From contig NZ_BMVW01000002.1 in the NCBI RefSeq assembly GCF_014650915.1, positions 310,001 to 374,000 on the forward strand: a stretch of 64,000 bases of DNA. Direction: 5' to 3'. The position numbers and the translations under genes were made by a program. The DNA comes from Streptomyces poonensis. GTDB lineage: Bacteria > Actinomycetota > Actinomycetes > Streptomycetales > Streptomycetaceae. Shown piece after piece: positions 42,969 through 52,348 of this stretch. Below the pieces are notes generated by a model. That model made no database searches. It saw only the letters and a program-made list of their open reading frames with translations, and had not been told where the DNA came from. Numbering within the stretch: position 1 is the stretch's first letter; each line of letters starts with the position of its first letter.

Positions 42969-43427
42969 CTACCCGGACACCGTCCTGCCGAGGTCCAGCC
43001 GTCCGACGTGCGCCAGGTTCTCCCGGTCCTCGGCGTCCTGGCCGGCCTCGGCGGCGAACCAGGCGTCGAGGATCTCCTGGAGCAGCGGCTGAGAGGTCAG
43101 CCGCAGACTGAGCGCCAGCACGTTGGCGTCGTTCCAGCGGCGCGCGCCGTCGGCCGTGTACGCGTCGGTGCACAGCGCCGCCCGTACGCCCGGCACCTTG
43201 TTCGCGGCGATCGACGCGCCCGTGCCGGTCCAGCAGCACACGACCGCCTGGTCCGCCGTCCCGTCGGCGACGTCGCGCGCCGCCGCCTCCGAGCACGGCG
43301 CCCACCGGCTGTCGTCCCCGGGGCGCAGCGCCCCGTGTGTCACCACCTCGTGGCCCCGGCTGCGCAACTGCTCCACCAGGAAGCGGGCCACGGGTTCGTC
43401 CATGTCCGAGGAGACGGAGATCCGCAT
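42969..43427 (-). CDS. RpiB/LacAB-family sugar-phosphate isomerase
   Basis: The 152-residue protein has the RpiB fold: MRISVSSDMDEPVARFLVEQ with the substrate Asp, a GADSxR-like region (PGDDSRWAPCSEAAARDV), the catalytic Cys and loop AVVCCWTGTGASIAANK, and VRAALCTDAYTADGARRWND. Family members isomerise ribose-5-phosphate or related aldose phosphates. No ribosome-binding site is seen before the ATG, so a leaderless message is possible. It is divergent from the GTPase operon. Confidence 0.85.
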   Translation of the reverse strand: MRISVSSDMDEPVARFLVEQLRSRGHEVVTHGALRPGDDSRWAPCSEAAARDVADGTADQAVVCCWTGTGASIAANKVPGVRAALCTDAYTADGARRWNDANVLALSLRLTSQPLLQEILDAWFAAEAGQDAEDRENLAHVGRLDLGRTVSG

Positions 43428-43715
43428 GTCACGGAGACTACCCGAGGACGTCACCCCCTCACCCCCCATGGGAACTGGCAGCATCTTCCACTGAGACAGC
43501 CTGAGCGACAGAGAACATATTCCATGCCGGAATGCGCGACCGCCACTCTCGATCGTCGACCACTTTTACAATCCGGTCAGGAATGCGCCATTCCAAATCA
43601 GGTATTTCCTACTTCGCCTTCCCATTCCCCTCCGCCATGCTGAACTGGACAGTATTCCGCGGACCGGGGGCCGCCCGGGACTGCCGTCACTGTCCGGAAG
43701 AACGGGGGATCCGAC
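43428..43715. promoter_or_regulatory. AT-rich promoter region of the GTPase operon with two 15-bp inverted repeats
   Basis: This 288-bp space is the most AT-rich in the right half of the window. ATTCC-ATGCC-GGAAT (43519-43533) and GGAAT-GCGCC-ATTCC (43580-43594) use the same 5-bp arms in opposite order, 61 bp apart, suggesting paired operator sites. Candidate promoter boxes (TTTACA at 43565, GGTATTT near 43601) are present, but no pair has ideal spacing. No gene is seen. Confidence 0.5.
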
Positions 43716-45722
43716 GTGCCGCACGAAGAGATCGAGCAGCGGATTCTGGATGTCTTCAGCGCAGCCACAGCCCTCGCCCTCGAGCTCCGCTCAGCGGCCG
43801 CCGTCGATCAATTGGATAAAGCCGAGCGGGCGCTGCGCGACCGGTCCTTCACGCTCGTCGTGATGGGCGAGTTCAGTCGGGGAAAATCCTCGCTGCTCAA
43901 CGCCTACCTGAAGGAGCCGGGGATCTTCCCCGTGCACTCCTACATCGCCACCCGGCTCGTCACGACCGCCCGCCACGCCCCCACCGAGTCCGTCGTCGTG
44001 AGCCTGGCGGAGCGGCCCGGACGTCCCGCGGAGGAGCGGCGGATCACGCGCGCCGAGATTCCCTCGTACGCCTGCGAGACCAGCCTGGCGGACGGCACGG
44101 CTTCCGCGGACGCGGACCGGGCCACCACCCTGTCCGTGGCGCTGCCCAACGAACGTCTGGCGCAGGGCCTCGTCGTGGTCGACACCCCAGGGATCGGAGG
44201 CGTCCACCGCGGCCACACTGCTGCCGCCGTCGGCGTCCTGTCCTCGGCGGATGTCGTGCTGTACGTCACGGACGCCCAGCTGCCCCTGTACGCCGCCGAA
44301 ACGGCGTTCATCGAGGACGTGGCCCGGGCTCTGGACGCCCGCGCCTGCCCCGAGCGGCTCGTCTTCGCGGTGACCAAGGCCGACCGAGTGGCGGATCCGG
44401 CCGCTGCGGCCGAGCAGGTCCGCGACCGCCTCCGCGCGGTTCCCGGCCTCGATGTCGAGCGCACCGCGGTGGTGCCGGTCTCCGCCCGCCATCGTCTGCT
44501 GCACCTGGCGGAGGGCGACCCCGAGCGTGAGACGTTGTCGGGCTTCAGCGAGCTGGAGCGATGCCTGGAAGCGGCGGTCACCGGATCACGGGCCCGGCTG
44601 AAGTTCGGCGCCGCGCTCGCCCGGCTGGACCAGGTGGCCCGTGACCTGCTGGCCCCGGTGGAGGAGGCCCTCGCCGTCCTGGAGGCCGACGACGAGACGG
44701 AACGCAGCCGTCTCCGCGAAGCCGCTGAGCAGCGGCGTACGGAGGCGGCTCGTCAGGTGGAGGCCCGAGCCACCTGGGTCGAGGCGCTCCACACCGACCT
44801 GGGCCACCTGTCGGAGGAGCTCCAGCGGCAGGCGGCGGCCGACCTGGCCGCTGTCTGGCGGGAGGTTCGTGCGTCGTACCGGAAGGACGGAGAGTTGCTC
44901 GAAGATCCGCAGATGCTGCTGGACCAGCTGGCTCGCCGCCTCGCCATGCTCATCGCCGACCTGGGTGAGCGGGCCCGTACCGGAACGGCGGAGGCCGGGG
45001 CCCAGCTGGCCGAGCGGACCGGAGTCGACTGGAGGGCTCCCGCCGTCACAGCGGTGCCCCTGCCGCCACTGCCCGAGCCGGATGCCCTGCGCACATCGGT
45101 CGGCGTCGACGCGGCCGGCATCCTCGCCCAGGCGCTGAGTGCCGCCCTCGAAGGTGCACGGATGGGCGCGGCGGTCGGCGGGAAACTGGGGGAGATCGCG
45201 TGGAGCCAGAAGCTGAACCGCACTCTCCCACCGGGGAGGGAGGTGGTGACGACAGGGGGGCAACGGCTCCCGGACGTCGGTCCGGTCGCCGGAGGGCCGA
45301 CGGCCGCCGGGCGGTCACTGGCCGTCCTGATCGGGGAGAGGATCGGTGCGGCGGTCGGCGCGACGGTCGCATTCGCCGGGCGCCTCGGCCTCGACCGCCG
45401 GCAGCAGACGGCGGACCGGATCACCGCACTGGACCAGCTGCTCGCCCCTTGGGAACAAGAACAGCTGGCCTTTCTGACGGAGACAGTGCGGGACGTCCTC
45501 GCGGTCTGCGGGAAGCGGGCCGCGGACGATCTGACCGCTCTGCTCGACCGCCGCCGCAGCGCGTGCGAGCGAGCCGCCGTCGACATCGAGTCCGCTCTGC
45601 ACACGGTCGGTGACGAGTCGTCCGACCGGCGTCGGGAACTCATCGAACGCCGTACGGCCCTGCATGCCCTGCGCGCCTCGGTCACCGAGGCCGCCGAGGC
45701 GGTGGCCGCCCTCACCCGGTGA
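43716..45722 (+). CDS. Dynamin-like GTPase, operon gene 1
   Basis: The 668-residue protein has a complete G domain near the N-terminus: P-loop GEFSRGKSS (51-59), DTPG (156-159) in GLVVVDTPGIGGVHRG, and TKAD (220-223). A long helical part follows with likely coiled coils (LEADDETERSRLREAAEQRR), then a glycine-zipper membrane-active stretch (SLAVLIGERIGAAVGATVAF). This matches bacterial dynamin-like proteins, which bend or fuse membranes by GTP-driven assembly. The GTG start has GGGGGAT upstream. It leads a seven-gene same-strand unit; the next start lies 24 bp on. Confidence 0.9.
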   Translation: MPHEEIEQRILDVFSAATALALELRSAAAVDQLDKAERALRDRSFTLVVMGEFSRGKSSLLNAYLKEPGIFPVHSYIATRLVTTARHAPTESVVVSLAERPGRPAEERRITRAEIPSYACETSLADGTASADADRATTLSVALPNERLAQGLVVVDTPGIGGVHRGHTAAAVGVLSSADVVLYVTDAQLPLYAAETAFIEDVARALDARACPERLVFAVTKADRVADPAAAAEQVRDRLRAVPGLDVERTAVVPVSARHRLLHLAEGDPERETLSGFSELERCLEAAVTGSRARLKFGAALARLDQVARDLLAPVEEALAVLEADDETERSRLREAAEQRRTEAARQVEARATWVEALHTDLGHLSEELQRQAAADLAAVWREVRASYRKDGELLEDPQMLLDQLARRLAMLIADLGERARTGTAEAGAQLAERTGVDWRAPAVTAVPLPPLPEPDALRTSVGVDAAGILAQALSAALEGARMGAAVGGKLGEIAWSQKLNRTLPPGREVVTTGGQRLPDVGPVAGGPTAAGRSLAVLIGERIGAAVGATVAFAGRLGLDRRQQTADRITALDQLLAPWEQEQLAFLTETVRDVLAVCGKRAADDLTALLDRRRSACERAAVDIESALHTVGDESSDRRRELIERRTALHALRASVTEAAEAVAALTR

Positions 45723-45745
45723 GCCGGACCGGACGGGAGGCGACC

Positions 45746-47263
45746 ATGCCCGTGCGCCCTGTGGCCGAGGCGGTGGACCATGCGCTGCGGTCGCTGCCCG
45801 GTGGGCCGGCGGCCCAGCCGGTGCGGGACGGTCTGCTCCAGGCCCGCGAGGCACTCGGGGCCCCGTTGTGCGTCGCTGTGGTCGGTCAGCTGAGCTCCGG
45901 GAAGTCGACGCTGGTCAACGCGCTCATCGGCAAGAATCTGCTGGCCACGGGGACCACATCGGTGACTCCGGCCGTGTGGGTGCTGCGCCCGGCGGACACT
46001 CCGTCCGTCACGGTGCACTTCACCGACGGAAGGCCCCCGCTGGCGTGTGCTCCCGCGGAACTCCGCCGGTTCACCGCGCGTGGCGTCGACGGCTCGGTGA
46101 AGAGCACCGCCGTGGACCATGTGGAGATCCGCGGGCCGTATCCGTACCTCAGGACCTTCGACGTGATGGACACACCGGGGATCGGCTCGGGCCACGACGC
46201 GGATGCCGCTCGGCATATCCGGCGCGCGGACGCTGTGATCGCCGTGCTCAACACGGCCGTGGCGCAGCGGGACGCCGAGCTCCTGATCCGGTTCCGCGGG
46301 CGTCAGAAGGAATCGGTGTCCCTCACCCCGCTGACGGCGATCGGCGTACTGACCAAGGTCGAGCTGCTCTGGCCCGGCGAGATCGGCGCGGAGTGCGACG
46401 ACGCCTTGGCCCTGGGGCGTGATCACGCCCGGCGGATCCTGGCGGATCCCGTGACCAAGTGGCTGTTCCACGACGTCGTCCCCGTGTGCAGCAAAGTGGC
46501 GGCCGGCACAGTCGCGTTGACCGACGCGGCCTTCGCGGATCTGAGGGCACTGTCCGCCGTTCCGGAGTCCCGGCTGCGAGTGCACCTGGACGACCTGCGG
46601 ACCTTCGCCACCCAGCCCTGTGACGGCCTTCCGCTGCCACCGGCGCGACGGGCGGTCCTCGTGGCTCTCCTCAGCCCGTACGGCCTGTTCAGGTCCGCGC
46701 GTTTCATCCGCGAAGGCGTCGGCACGGTGGAGGAGCTGCGCCGGGTACTCGACGAGGCCCACGGCATGGCGACGTTACGGCACACGCTGTCGGAGCACTT
46801 CGGCCGGCGGAGCGACCTGATCAAGACCAGCCGTATCGTGGACTGGGCGCACGGTTGCGGGCACCGGCTCACCGGGGCCGACCCGCGCGTCCGTACCCGC
46901 GTCACGGACGCACTGCGGCCGATCACCGCGCTCGGCGAGTACGACCCCGCCTTCGCGGAACTCCGACTGCTGCGCCAGTGGTACGAGCGCGAGCTCGACA
47001 TCTCCGACGAAGACGGCGCGGAGCTGGCTCGCGCGGCCGGCGAGCGGGGCACTTCCGCGGCCCGTCGGCTGGGGGCGGATGACACTGCCACGCTGCGGTG
47101 TCTCGAGGAAGCGGCGCTGGACCGGGTGGCCCACTGGCGCCGCCTGCAGGCGGTGGGCGGGCCGGATCGGCGCCACGTGGCTCTTGTGCTGGAACGCCGG
47201 TACACGCGACTCCACGACCAGGTCCGGCGGGCGCGCATTCTTCTGGGGGAAACGGACGGGTGA
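45746..47263 (+). CDS. Dynamin-like GTPase, operon gene 2
   Basis: The 505-residue protein has P-loop GQLSSGKST (47-55), DTPG (142-145) in FDVMDTPGIGSGHDADA, and a weakened guanine motif TKVE (203-206) in place of TKxD. It lacks the glycine-zipper segment seen in its neighbours, so it is probably peripheral or depends on partners for membrane contact. GACGGGAGGCGACC sets the ATG at 45746; a GTG at 45719 overlapping gene 1 is less likely. The stop overlaps gene 3 (GTGA). Confidence 0.88.
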   Translation: MPVRPVAEAVDHALRSLPGGPAAQPVRDGLLQAREALGAPLCVAVVGQLSSGKSTLVNALIGKNLLATGTTSVTPAVWVLRPADTPSVTVHFTDGRPPLACAPAELRRFTARGVDGSVKSTAVDHVEIRGPYPYLRTFDVMDTPGIGSGHDADAARHIRRADAVIAVLNTAVAQRDAELLIRFRGRQKESVSLTPLTAIGVLTKVELLWPGEIGAECDDALALGRDHARRILADPVTKWLFHDVVPVCSKVAAGTVALTDAAFADLRALSAVPESRLRVHLDDLRTFATQPCDGLPLPPARRAVLVALLSPYGLFRSARFIREGVGTVEELRRVLDEAHGMATLRHTLSEHFGRRSDLIKTSRIVDWAHGCGHRLTGADPRVRTRVTDALRPITALGEYDPAFAELRLLRQWYERELDISDEDGAELARAAGERGTSAARRLGADDTATLRCLEEAALDRVAHWRRLQAVGGPDRRHVALVLERRYTRLHDQVRRARILLGETDG

Positions 47264-48777
47264 ACGGCGACAGGGAACCGGACGGTGGCCGGCGCGAGGC
47301 CGTGCTGGTGGTCGACCTGGGTACCACCACGACCTCGGCGATGGTCCTCGCCCCGGACGGCAGCTGTCACCTGTTGCGGCACGAGAACGGCTGGGACGCG
47401 CAGACGTGGATGCCGACGGCGGTCTTCCTCGCGGAGGACGACTCCGGCTCAGCGGACGGCTTCCTCGTGGGCTGGCCGGCGTTCGAACGGCGCGCCGACG
47501 ATCCGGCCCGCTACCGGGCCGAGTTCAAGCCGGACATCGGCAACGACGTTCCGGTGCCCTTCGGCCCGAAATCCTTCCCCGTGCGCGTGCTGGTGGCGTC
47601 CGTCCTGCGCCACCTGCGCGAGGCCGCCGACGTCTGCAAGCCGACGCCCCGACGGCTGCTGGTCACCGTGCCCGCGGTACCGGGTCCCGCCCGGCGCGAG
47701 ACAATGATCGCGGCCGGCCTCGAGGCCGGATTCGAGGACGTCGAGCTGCTCGCGGAACCCCTTGCCGCCGCCCACGCCCCGGTCGTCGGCGGTCCCTGGC
47801 CCGTGGGCACGATCGTGCTCGTGTACGACTTCGGCGGCGGGTCCTTCGACACCGCTCTGGTCCGCATCGGCGAGGACGAGCACCAGCTCCTGGACCAGGA
47901 CGGTCTTCCGACGCGCCACGGAGGACGGGACGTGGACGCCGCCCTGCGCCAGGACCTGACCCCCGCCGCCGACCGGTACCTGGCCGCCGATCCGGCCCGC
48001 GGCGGCCTGCGTGACCGCCTCGAGCGACGCGTCTCGGACGCGACGACGCGGCTGAAGCACCGGCTGAGCGCCCGGGAACACGCGAGCGTCGACATCACCC
48101 TCGGCATCGATCCCCAGCGGTCCTCCCGCCGGCGCCTCCGCGAGATCTCGGACCCGATCGTCGCCGGAACCGTCGACTGCTGCCGCGCACTCGTCGAGCG
48201 CCGGGGCATCGCACCGGCCGAGCTGGGCGGAGTACTCCTCACCGGGGGCAGCACCCGGCTGCCGGGAGTCGCGGCACATCTCCGGGAGGCCTTCGGCGTG
48301 GAGCCGCGGACGACCGAGGACCCCGTGCTGGCCGTGGTGCGGGGCGCCGCCCGCTGGGCCCTGCGCATTCCCGCACACGCCACGACCGGCGTCGCCCCCT
48401 CGGTGGTCGACGTGCCCCTCAAGTGGTCCTTTCCGCAGGAAGAGGCCGTACTGGTGCGCTGGCTGGTGGCACCCCGCGACGCGTTCCCCGCCGGTGCCGT
48501 CCTCGCACGGGTCCGGTTGGCGGACGGCTCTCTGCACGATCTGCGCGCCCCGGACGCAGGCCGGATCGTCCGGTTGCACGCCATCGACGGCGAGCGCGTC
48601 TACGGCGACGACTGGCTGGTCACGGTCACGAAGACGGTACTGCCGGGAGAGGAAGCCTCGTACAACATCGTGCCCTGGGCGACCCGGGCGGCGCCCGTCG
48701 CACGCGACCGCGGAGCGGGCCCGGCCGGCTCCGAGCATCTGCATGCACCACGTGAGGGAGGGAGCCGACCCGTATGA
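47260..48777 (+). CDS. Hsp70-like ATPase, operon gene 3
   Basis: The 505-residue protein has an actin/Hsp70-fold nucleotide-binding domain: phosphate-1 VVDLGTTTTSAM (18-28), LVTVPAVPGPARRETMIAAG, phosphate-2 YDFGGGSFD (189-197) and adenosine motif LLTGGSTRLPGV (326-337). After about residue 390 there is no typical DnaK substrate domain or helical lid. The short beta-rich tail includes APDAGRIVRLHAIDGERVYG and DDWLVTV, which recalls a lipoyl-like barrel without the lysine. It may act as an ATP-dependent assembly factor for the GTPases. It overlaps both neighbouring genes by 4 bp. Confidence 0.85.
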   Translation: MNGDREPDGGRREAVLVVDLGTTTTSAMVLAPDGSCHLLRHENGWDAQTWMPTAVFLAEDDSGSADGFLVGWPAFERRADDPARYRAEFKPDIGNDVPVPFGPKSFPVRVLVASVLRHLREAADVCKPTPRRLLVTVPAVPGPARRETMIAAGLEAGFEDVELLAEPLAAAHAPVVGGPWPVGTIVLVYDFGGGSFDTALVRIGEDEHQLLDQDGLPTRHGGRDVDAALRQDLTPAADRYLAADPARGGLRDRLERRVSDATTRLKHRLSAREHASVDITLGIDPQRSSRRRLREISDPIVAGTVDCCRALVERRGIAPAELGGVLLTGGSTRLPGVAAHLREAFGVEPRTTEDPVLAVVRGAARWALRIPAHATTGVAPSVVDVPLKWSFPQEEAVLVRWLVAPRDAFPAGAVLARVRLADGSLHDLRAPDAGRIVRLHAIDGERVYGDDWLVTVTKTVLPGEEASYNIVPWATRAAPVARDRGAGPAGSEHLHAPREGGSRPV

Positions 48778-50795
48778 ACACGACGGAACCCAGTACGGAA
48801 CACCTCGTGGCGGACTGCCTCATGTTCGCCAGGTCCCTCGTCGAACGGCATGTCCAGGCAGCCGGGGAACGCGGCGGCCTGCTGACCCTGCTGGACGCCA
48901 CAGCGCGCCGTATCGACGATCCCCGGCTCTGTGTCGCGGTGCTGGGTGAGTTCTCCAGCGGCAAGAGCACACTCCTCAACGCCCTGCTGCGCGCGGACCT
49001 GTTTCCGACGGGCGTGCGACCCGACACCGCCACGGCCGTACGCATCGAAAGGGCGCAGCACAGAACCGGTTACTCGTTCCGGCTGGGCGACTCGCCGCGC
49101 TACAGCGTCGCGTGGGACGAGCCCTCTCTCCCCGCCGCGGTGGTGTCGGCGCTTCAGGCGAGGGCACCGGGGGGCGAACCGCCCGGCACCAGTGCGGACC
49201 TGCTGCGCGCCCTGACCGGGCAGCCACCCTGGTGCGACCTGGTCGACGGTCTGCGGGTGCAGTGGCGGGCGCCGGTCCTGGACGAGGGCGTGGTCGTGAT
49301 CGACACCCCCGGAAGCAACGTGGACATCACGGCCCACGTCGACGTGGCGACCCGGGTGGCGGCCGACGAGGCGGACGGCACGATCGTGCTGGTGTCGTCG
49401 CAGATCCAGCTCACCGACTCGCTGGCCCGGTTCCTGAGGAAGGCCGTGCCGCCGCCCGTGCTCCAGCGGTGCCTCTTCGTGGTGACCCGGATGGACAACC
49501 TGGACGTCTGGGAAGAGGACGGGGTGCTCGAGGAGGTACGCCGCCGTGCCGCCCATGTCCTCGGCATCAGGCACCCGCTCGTGCTGGGAGCGGCTCCCGC
49601 CACCGTGCTGAAGGAGCTGGCGGGCAAGCGGTTGCCGGTCTCGTCGGCCAGGTGGTGCCGCCGCTTCCCCGACCTGGAACGCGCCCTCGTCCGCTTCCTC
49701 GCCGAGGAACGCCCCGTCGCCGCGGTACTGCGCACCCTGCGCCTGCTGGACGCCGCCCTGACCGCTGTGGGCGGAAGACTCGCCGACCGCCGGCAAGAGC
49801 TCGAAGAGGCCGGGAGAGAACTCAGGGCCCAGCAGGTGAAGGGCCTCGACGTCTTCGTGGGGGAACAGCACGCGGCCGTCCGTGCGGTGGTGCGGCGGGC
49901 GGAGCGCGAGATGAGCCTTTCGGTACGGGTGGCGAGCCTCACCTCGTACGTGATGTGCCAGGCCGCGGTGCAGGAGCTGATCACCGGTTGCGCCACACGC
50001 ACCGAGCTGAGCAATGCGCTGCGGAGTGGCGTCGCAGCGCATGTCCGGGATGCCCTCGACCGGTTGATCCGAAATGTCAGGCGCCGGGTGGCGGAGCAGG
50101 TCGACCGAGCGCAGGACGAGGTGACCGGCCTGCTGGAGAAAGCGTTCACCAGGCAGTACGCGCAGCTGACGAAGAAGACGGGACTGTCCGCCGGGGCGCG
50201 GCCATCGGCGTCACGGCGCCGGTTCCCCGTCCGGTCGGCGGCTGCGACGGAGTCCGCCCGGTTCGGTGCCACGGCTGAGACGCTCGGCAAGCGCATCACT
50301 CGAGTGGGCCCGGTCGGCTCCGCGGCGGCGGGCGCCGTCCTGGGCAATGCCGTCCTTCCGGGAGTCGGCACCGCCGTCGGGGCGGCGATGGGCGCACTCA
50401 TCGGTCATGTCCGCCGACCGGGGCTGGCGGAGGCACGCCGAACGGCCGGTACCGACCTGAGGATCCGGTTGCGCGAGGTCTACGACGAGGTGGACGCGGC
50501 GGCGCGCATCTGGGTGGACACCACGGTCACCGCGCTGGAGGAGTACGGGACCGCCTGTCTCGCGGCCTGGCGTGAGAACTACGCGGAAGAGGTGGGTCGG
50601 CTCCTGACGGTCCAGGCCGCCCAGCAGGATCACCTGCACGCCGAACTCGCAGCGGTGGCCGAGGATCTGGCGACCGTGTACATGCGTCAGGCCACGATCG
50701 CCGGCGACCTGACGCGTTTCAGCCACAGCCCTCGCCTGACCGCGGGGCTCGACATCCCGTCGGCGGGCGCCGCACGGCCGGCCGACGACGTCTGA
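48774..50795 (+). CDS. Dynamin-like GTPase, operon gene 4
   Basis: The 673-residue protein has P-loop GEFSSGKST (58-66), DTPG (177-180) in GVVVIDTPGSNVDITAHVD, and TRMD (238-241), which fits TKxD loosely. A helical region (LADRRQELEEAGRELRAQQV) follows, then a glycine-zipper stretch near the C-terminus (AAAGAVLGNAVLPGVGTAVG then AAMGALIGH), a likely membrane-insertion hairpin as in bacterial dynamins. The ATG overlaps gene 3 (ATGA), with GAGGGAGCC upstream. Gene 5 follows 19 bp on. Confidence 0.88.
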   Translation: MNTTEPSTEHLVADCLMFARSLVERHVQAAGERGGLLTLLDATARRIDDPRLCVAVLGEFSSGKSTLLNALLRADLFPTGVRPDTATAVRIERAQHRTGYSFRLGDSPRYSVAWDEPSLPAAVVSALQARAPGGEPPGTSADLLRALTGQPPWCDLVDGLRVQWRAPVLDEGVVVIDTPGSNVDITAHVDVATRVAADEADGTIVLVSSQIQLTDSLARFLRKAVPPPVLQRCLFVVTRMDNLDVWEEDGVLEEVRRRAAHVLGIRHPLVLGAAPATVLKELAGKRLPVSSARWCRRFPDLERALVRFLAEERPVAAVLRTLRLLDAALTAVGGRLADRRQELEEAGRELRAQQVKGLDVFVGEQHAAVRAVVRRAEREMSLSVRVASLTSYVMCQAAVQELITGCATRTELSNALRSGVAAHVRDALDRLIRNVRRRVAEQVDRAQDEVTGLLEKAFTRQYAQLTKKTGLSAGARPSASRRRFPVRSAAATESARFGATAETLGKRITRVGPVGSAAAGAVLGNAVLPGVGTAVGAAMGALIGHVRRPGLAEARRTAGTDLRIRLREVYDEVDAAARIWVDTTVTALEEYGTACLAAWRENYAEEVGRLLTVQAAQQDHLHAELAAVAEDLATVYMRQATIAGDLTRFSHSPRLTAGLDIPSAGAARPADDV

Positions 50796-50814
50796 CACAC
50801 CCCTGGGGGTACCG

Positions 50815-52344
50815 ATGACCGAACCGACGACACCACCGCACGACGGGCCTCGCGCGCCGCATGCGGAGGACACCGGCGCCGCTCTGGATGCCCTGGCCCG
50901 GCAGGTGGCCGACCTGCGCACGGCAACAGGGCCGGCGAACGTCGCTGCCGCCGGCGCCACCAATGCCGCGAAGTCCCCCGTCGACCGGACCGTGGCCGTC
51001 GTCGGCGAGGCACGGCGCGGACGCACCACCGTGGCCGGGTACCTGGCGTCGCTCGCGGCGAACGGCACGACCAAGCCTGGCGGCCCCCCGGGTGTGCGGG
51101 TTCTGGACGCGCCCCCGTGGGACGCCCCGGACGCCGTCCCGGATGCCGACCTGGTGGTCGTCACTGTCTCCGCCGCCTCACCGGTCGGGTCGCAGGAGCG
51201 GCGTCTGCTCGAAGCGGTCCCCGTCCGCACCGGGGGAGCCACCGTGATCGTCGCCGTCACCCGGCTGGACACCGTGGACGACGCGGAACGGCCGGAGGTG
51301 ATGCGGTACATCGAGCAGCGGGTGCACACGTGTCTGCCCGGTGTCCGCGTCGTGGCGGTGGGACAGCGGCCCGAGGAGGCGGCGGCCCTGTGCGCACTGG
51401 TGGCCTCCTCGCTGCGGGGCACGACCGAGGCGGCCCGATCCCGGCGCCGGCTGCGGGTCCGGCTCGCCGCGGACCTGACCGCGCTCGGTGAGCGAGCCGC
51501 GCGGGAAGCCGGGACCCAGGCCGAGGAACGTGCGCTGCGCGCCGCCCGCGACGCGGCCCTGCGGAAGGACCTGACCGACGGTGAGGAGGCATGGGTCCGC
51601 CTGACGGAGGATCTCAACCGCCTGACCGACGAACAGACGGCGACAACGCGGAAGTACGCCAGGGGACGCCAGCAGGATCTGCATCGCGAACTGCTCCGCC
51701 TGCACCGGGAGAAAGCCCCCGAGACGGGGTTCGGGCAAGTCCTCGCGGAACTCTGGCAACAGGCGGCGGAACGGGTGGACCGCGAGGCGGCGGGTGACCG
51801 GGCGGAACTCGAACGGCGGATACGTCACCGGTTCGGGGACACCGTGGAGAAACCGGATCCGGTCCCCGGCCCCGCCCCGCCCGGCACCGGTCCCCTGGCT
51901 GCCGGCCGTGGCCCGCGCCTGGATCCTTCCACGCTCGTGGTGGCGATCGGGGCCGGCGTGATCACCGCGAAGAAGGCGCAGGAGGCGAAGTGGAACCAGG
52001 CCGCCGTCACCGCGTGCATCGCGCTGGCAGTCTTCGCGCAGGAGTGCCGGACGCAGACCAGGAACGCCGCCGAGCAGGTCCGCGAGCGGTCCGAGGAACT
52101 CGCGGCGGCCCTGGAGGAGACCACAGCCGAGTACACCCGCGGCGTCTACCGTTCCCTGAACGTCGCGGTGACGGCAGCGCATCACCGCTGGCGGCACCGG
52201 CAGCCCTCCCCGCGGTCCTCCGCCGAGCCGGAGGAGAAGCCGGACTGGGCCGCCGTCCGGGACCGGGTCACCGTGCTGCAGGGCCGGTTGCGAGAACTCG
52301 TGGCACAGGAATACGAAGCACATGACCACGAGGGGAGGCACTGA
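50815..52344 (+). CDS. Degenerate GTPase-like protein, operon gene 5
   Basis: The 509-residue protein keeps the layout of its neighbours but with altered motifs. The P-loop reads GEARRGRTT (64-72), with Arg70 where the essential Lys should be; the switch-II DTPG is DAPP (98-101); TRLD (149-152) remains. Long helices follow (EERALRAARDAALRKDLTDG), and a hydrophobic segment (LVVAIGAGVITAKKA, then AAVTACIALAVFAQE) lies in the last third. GTP hydrolysis is unlikely; a regulatory or structural pseudo-GTPase role is inferred. It overlaps nothing upstream; gene 6 starts 4 bp after its stop. Confidence 0.8.
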   Translation: MTEPTTPPHDGPRAPHAEDTGAALDALARQVADLRTATGPANVAAAGATNAAKSPVDRTVAVVGEARRGRTTVAGYLASLAANGTTKPGGPPGVRVLDAPPWDAPDAVPDADLVVVTVSAASPVGSQERRLLEAVPVRTGGATVIVAVTRLDTVDDAERPEVMRYIEQRVHTCLPGVRVVAVGQRPEEAAALCALVASSLRGTTEAARSRRRLRVRLAADLTALGERAAREAGTQAEERALRAARDAALRKDLTDGEEAWVRLTEDLNRLTDEQTATTRKYARGRQQDLHRELLRLHREKAPETGFGQVLAELWQQAAERVDREAAGDRAELERRIRHRFGDTVEKPDPVPGPAPPGTGPLAAGRGPRLDPSTLVVAIGAGVITAKKAQEAKWNQAAVTACIALAVFAQECRTQTRNAAEQVRERSEELAAALEETTAEYTRGVYRSLNVAVTAAHHRWRHRQPSPRSSAEPEEKPDWAAVRDRVTVLQGRLRELVAQEYEAHDHEGRH

Positions 52345-52348
52345 CACC

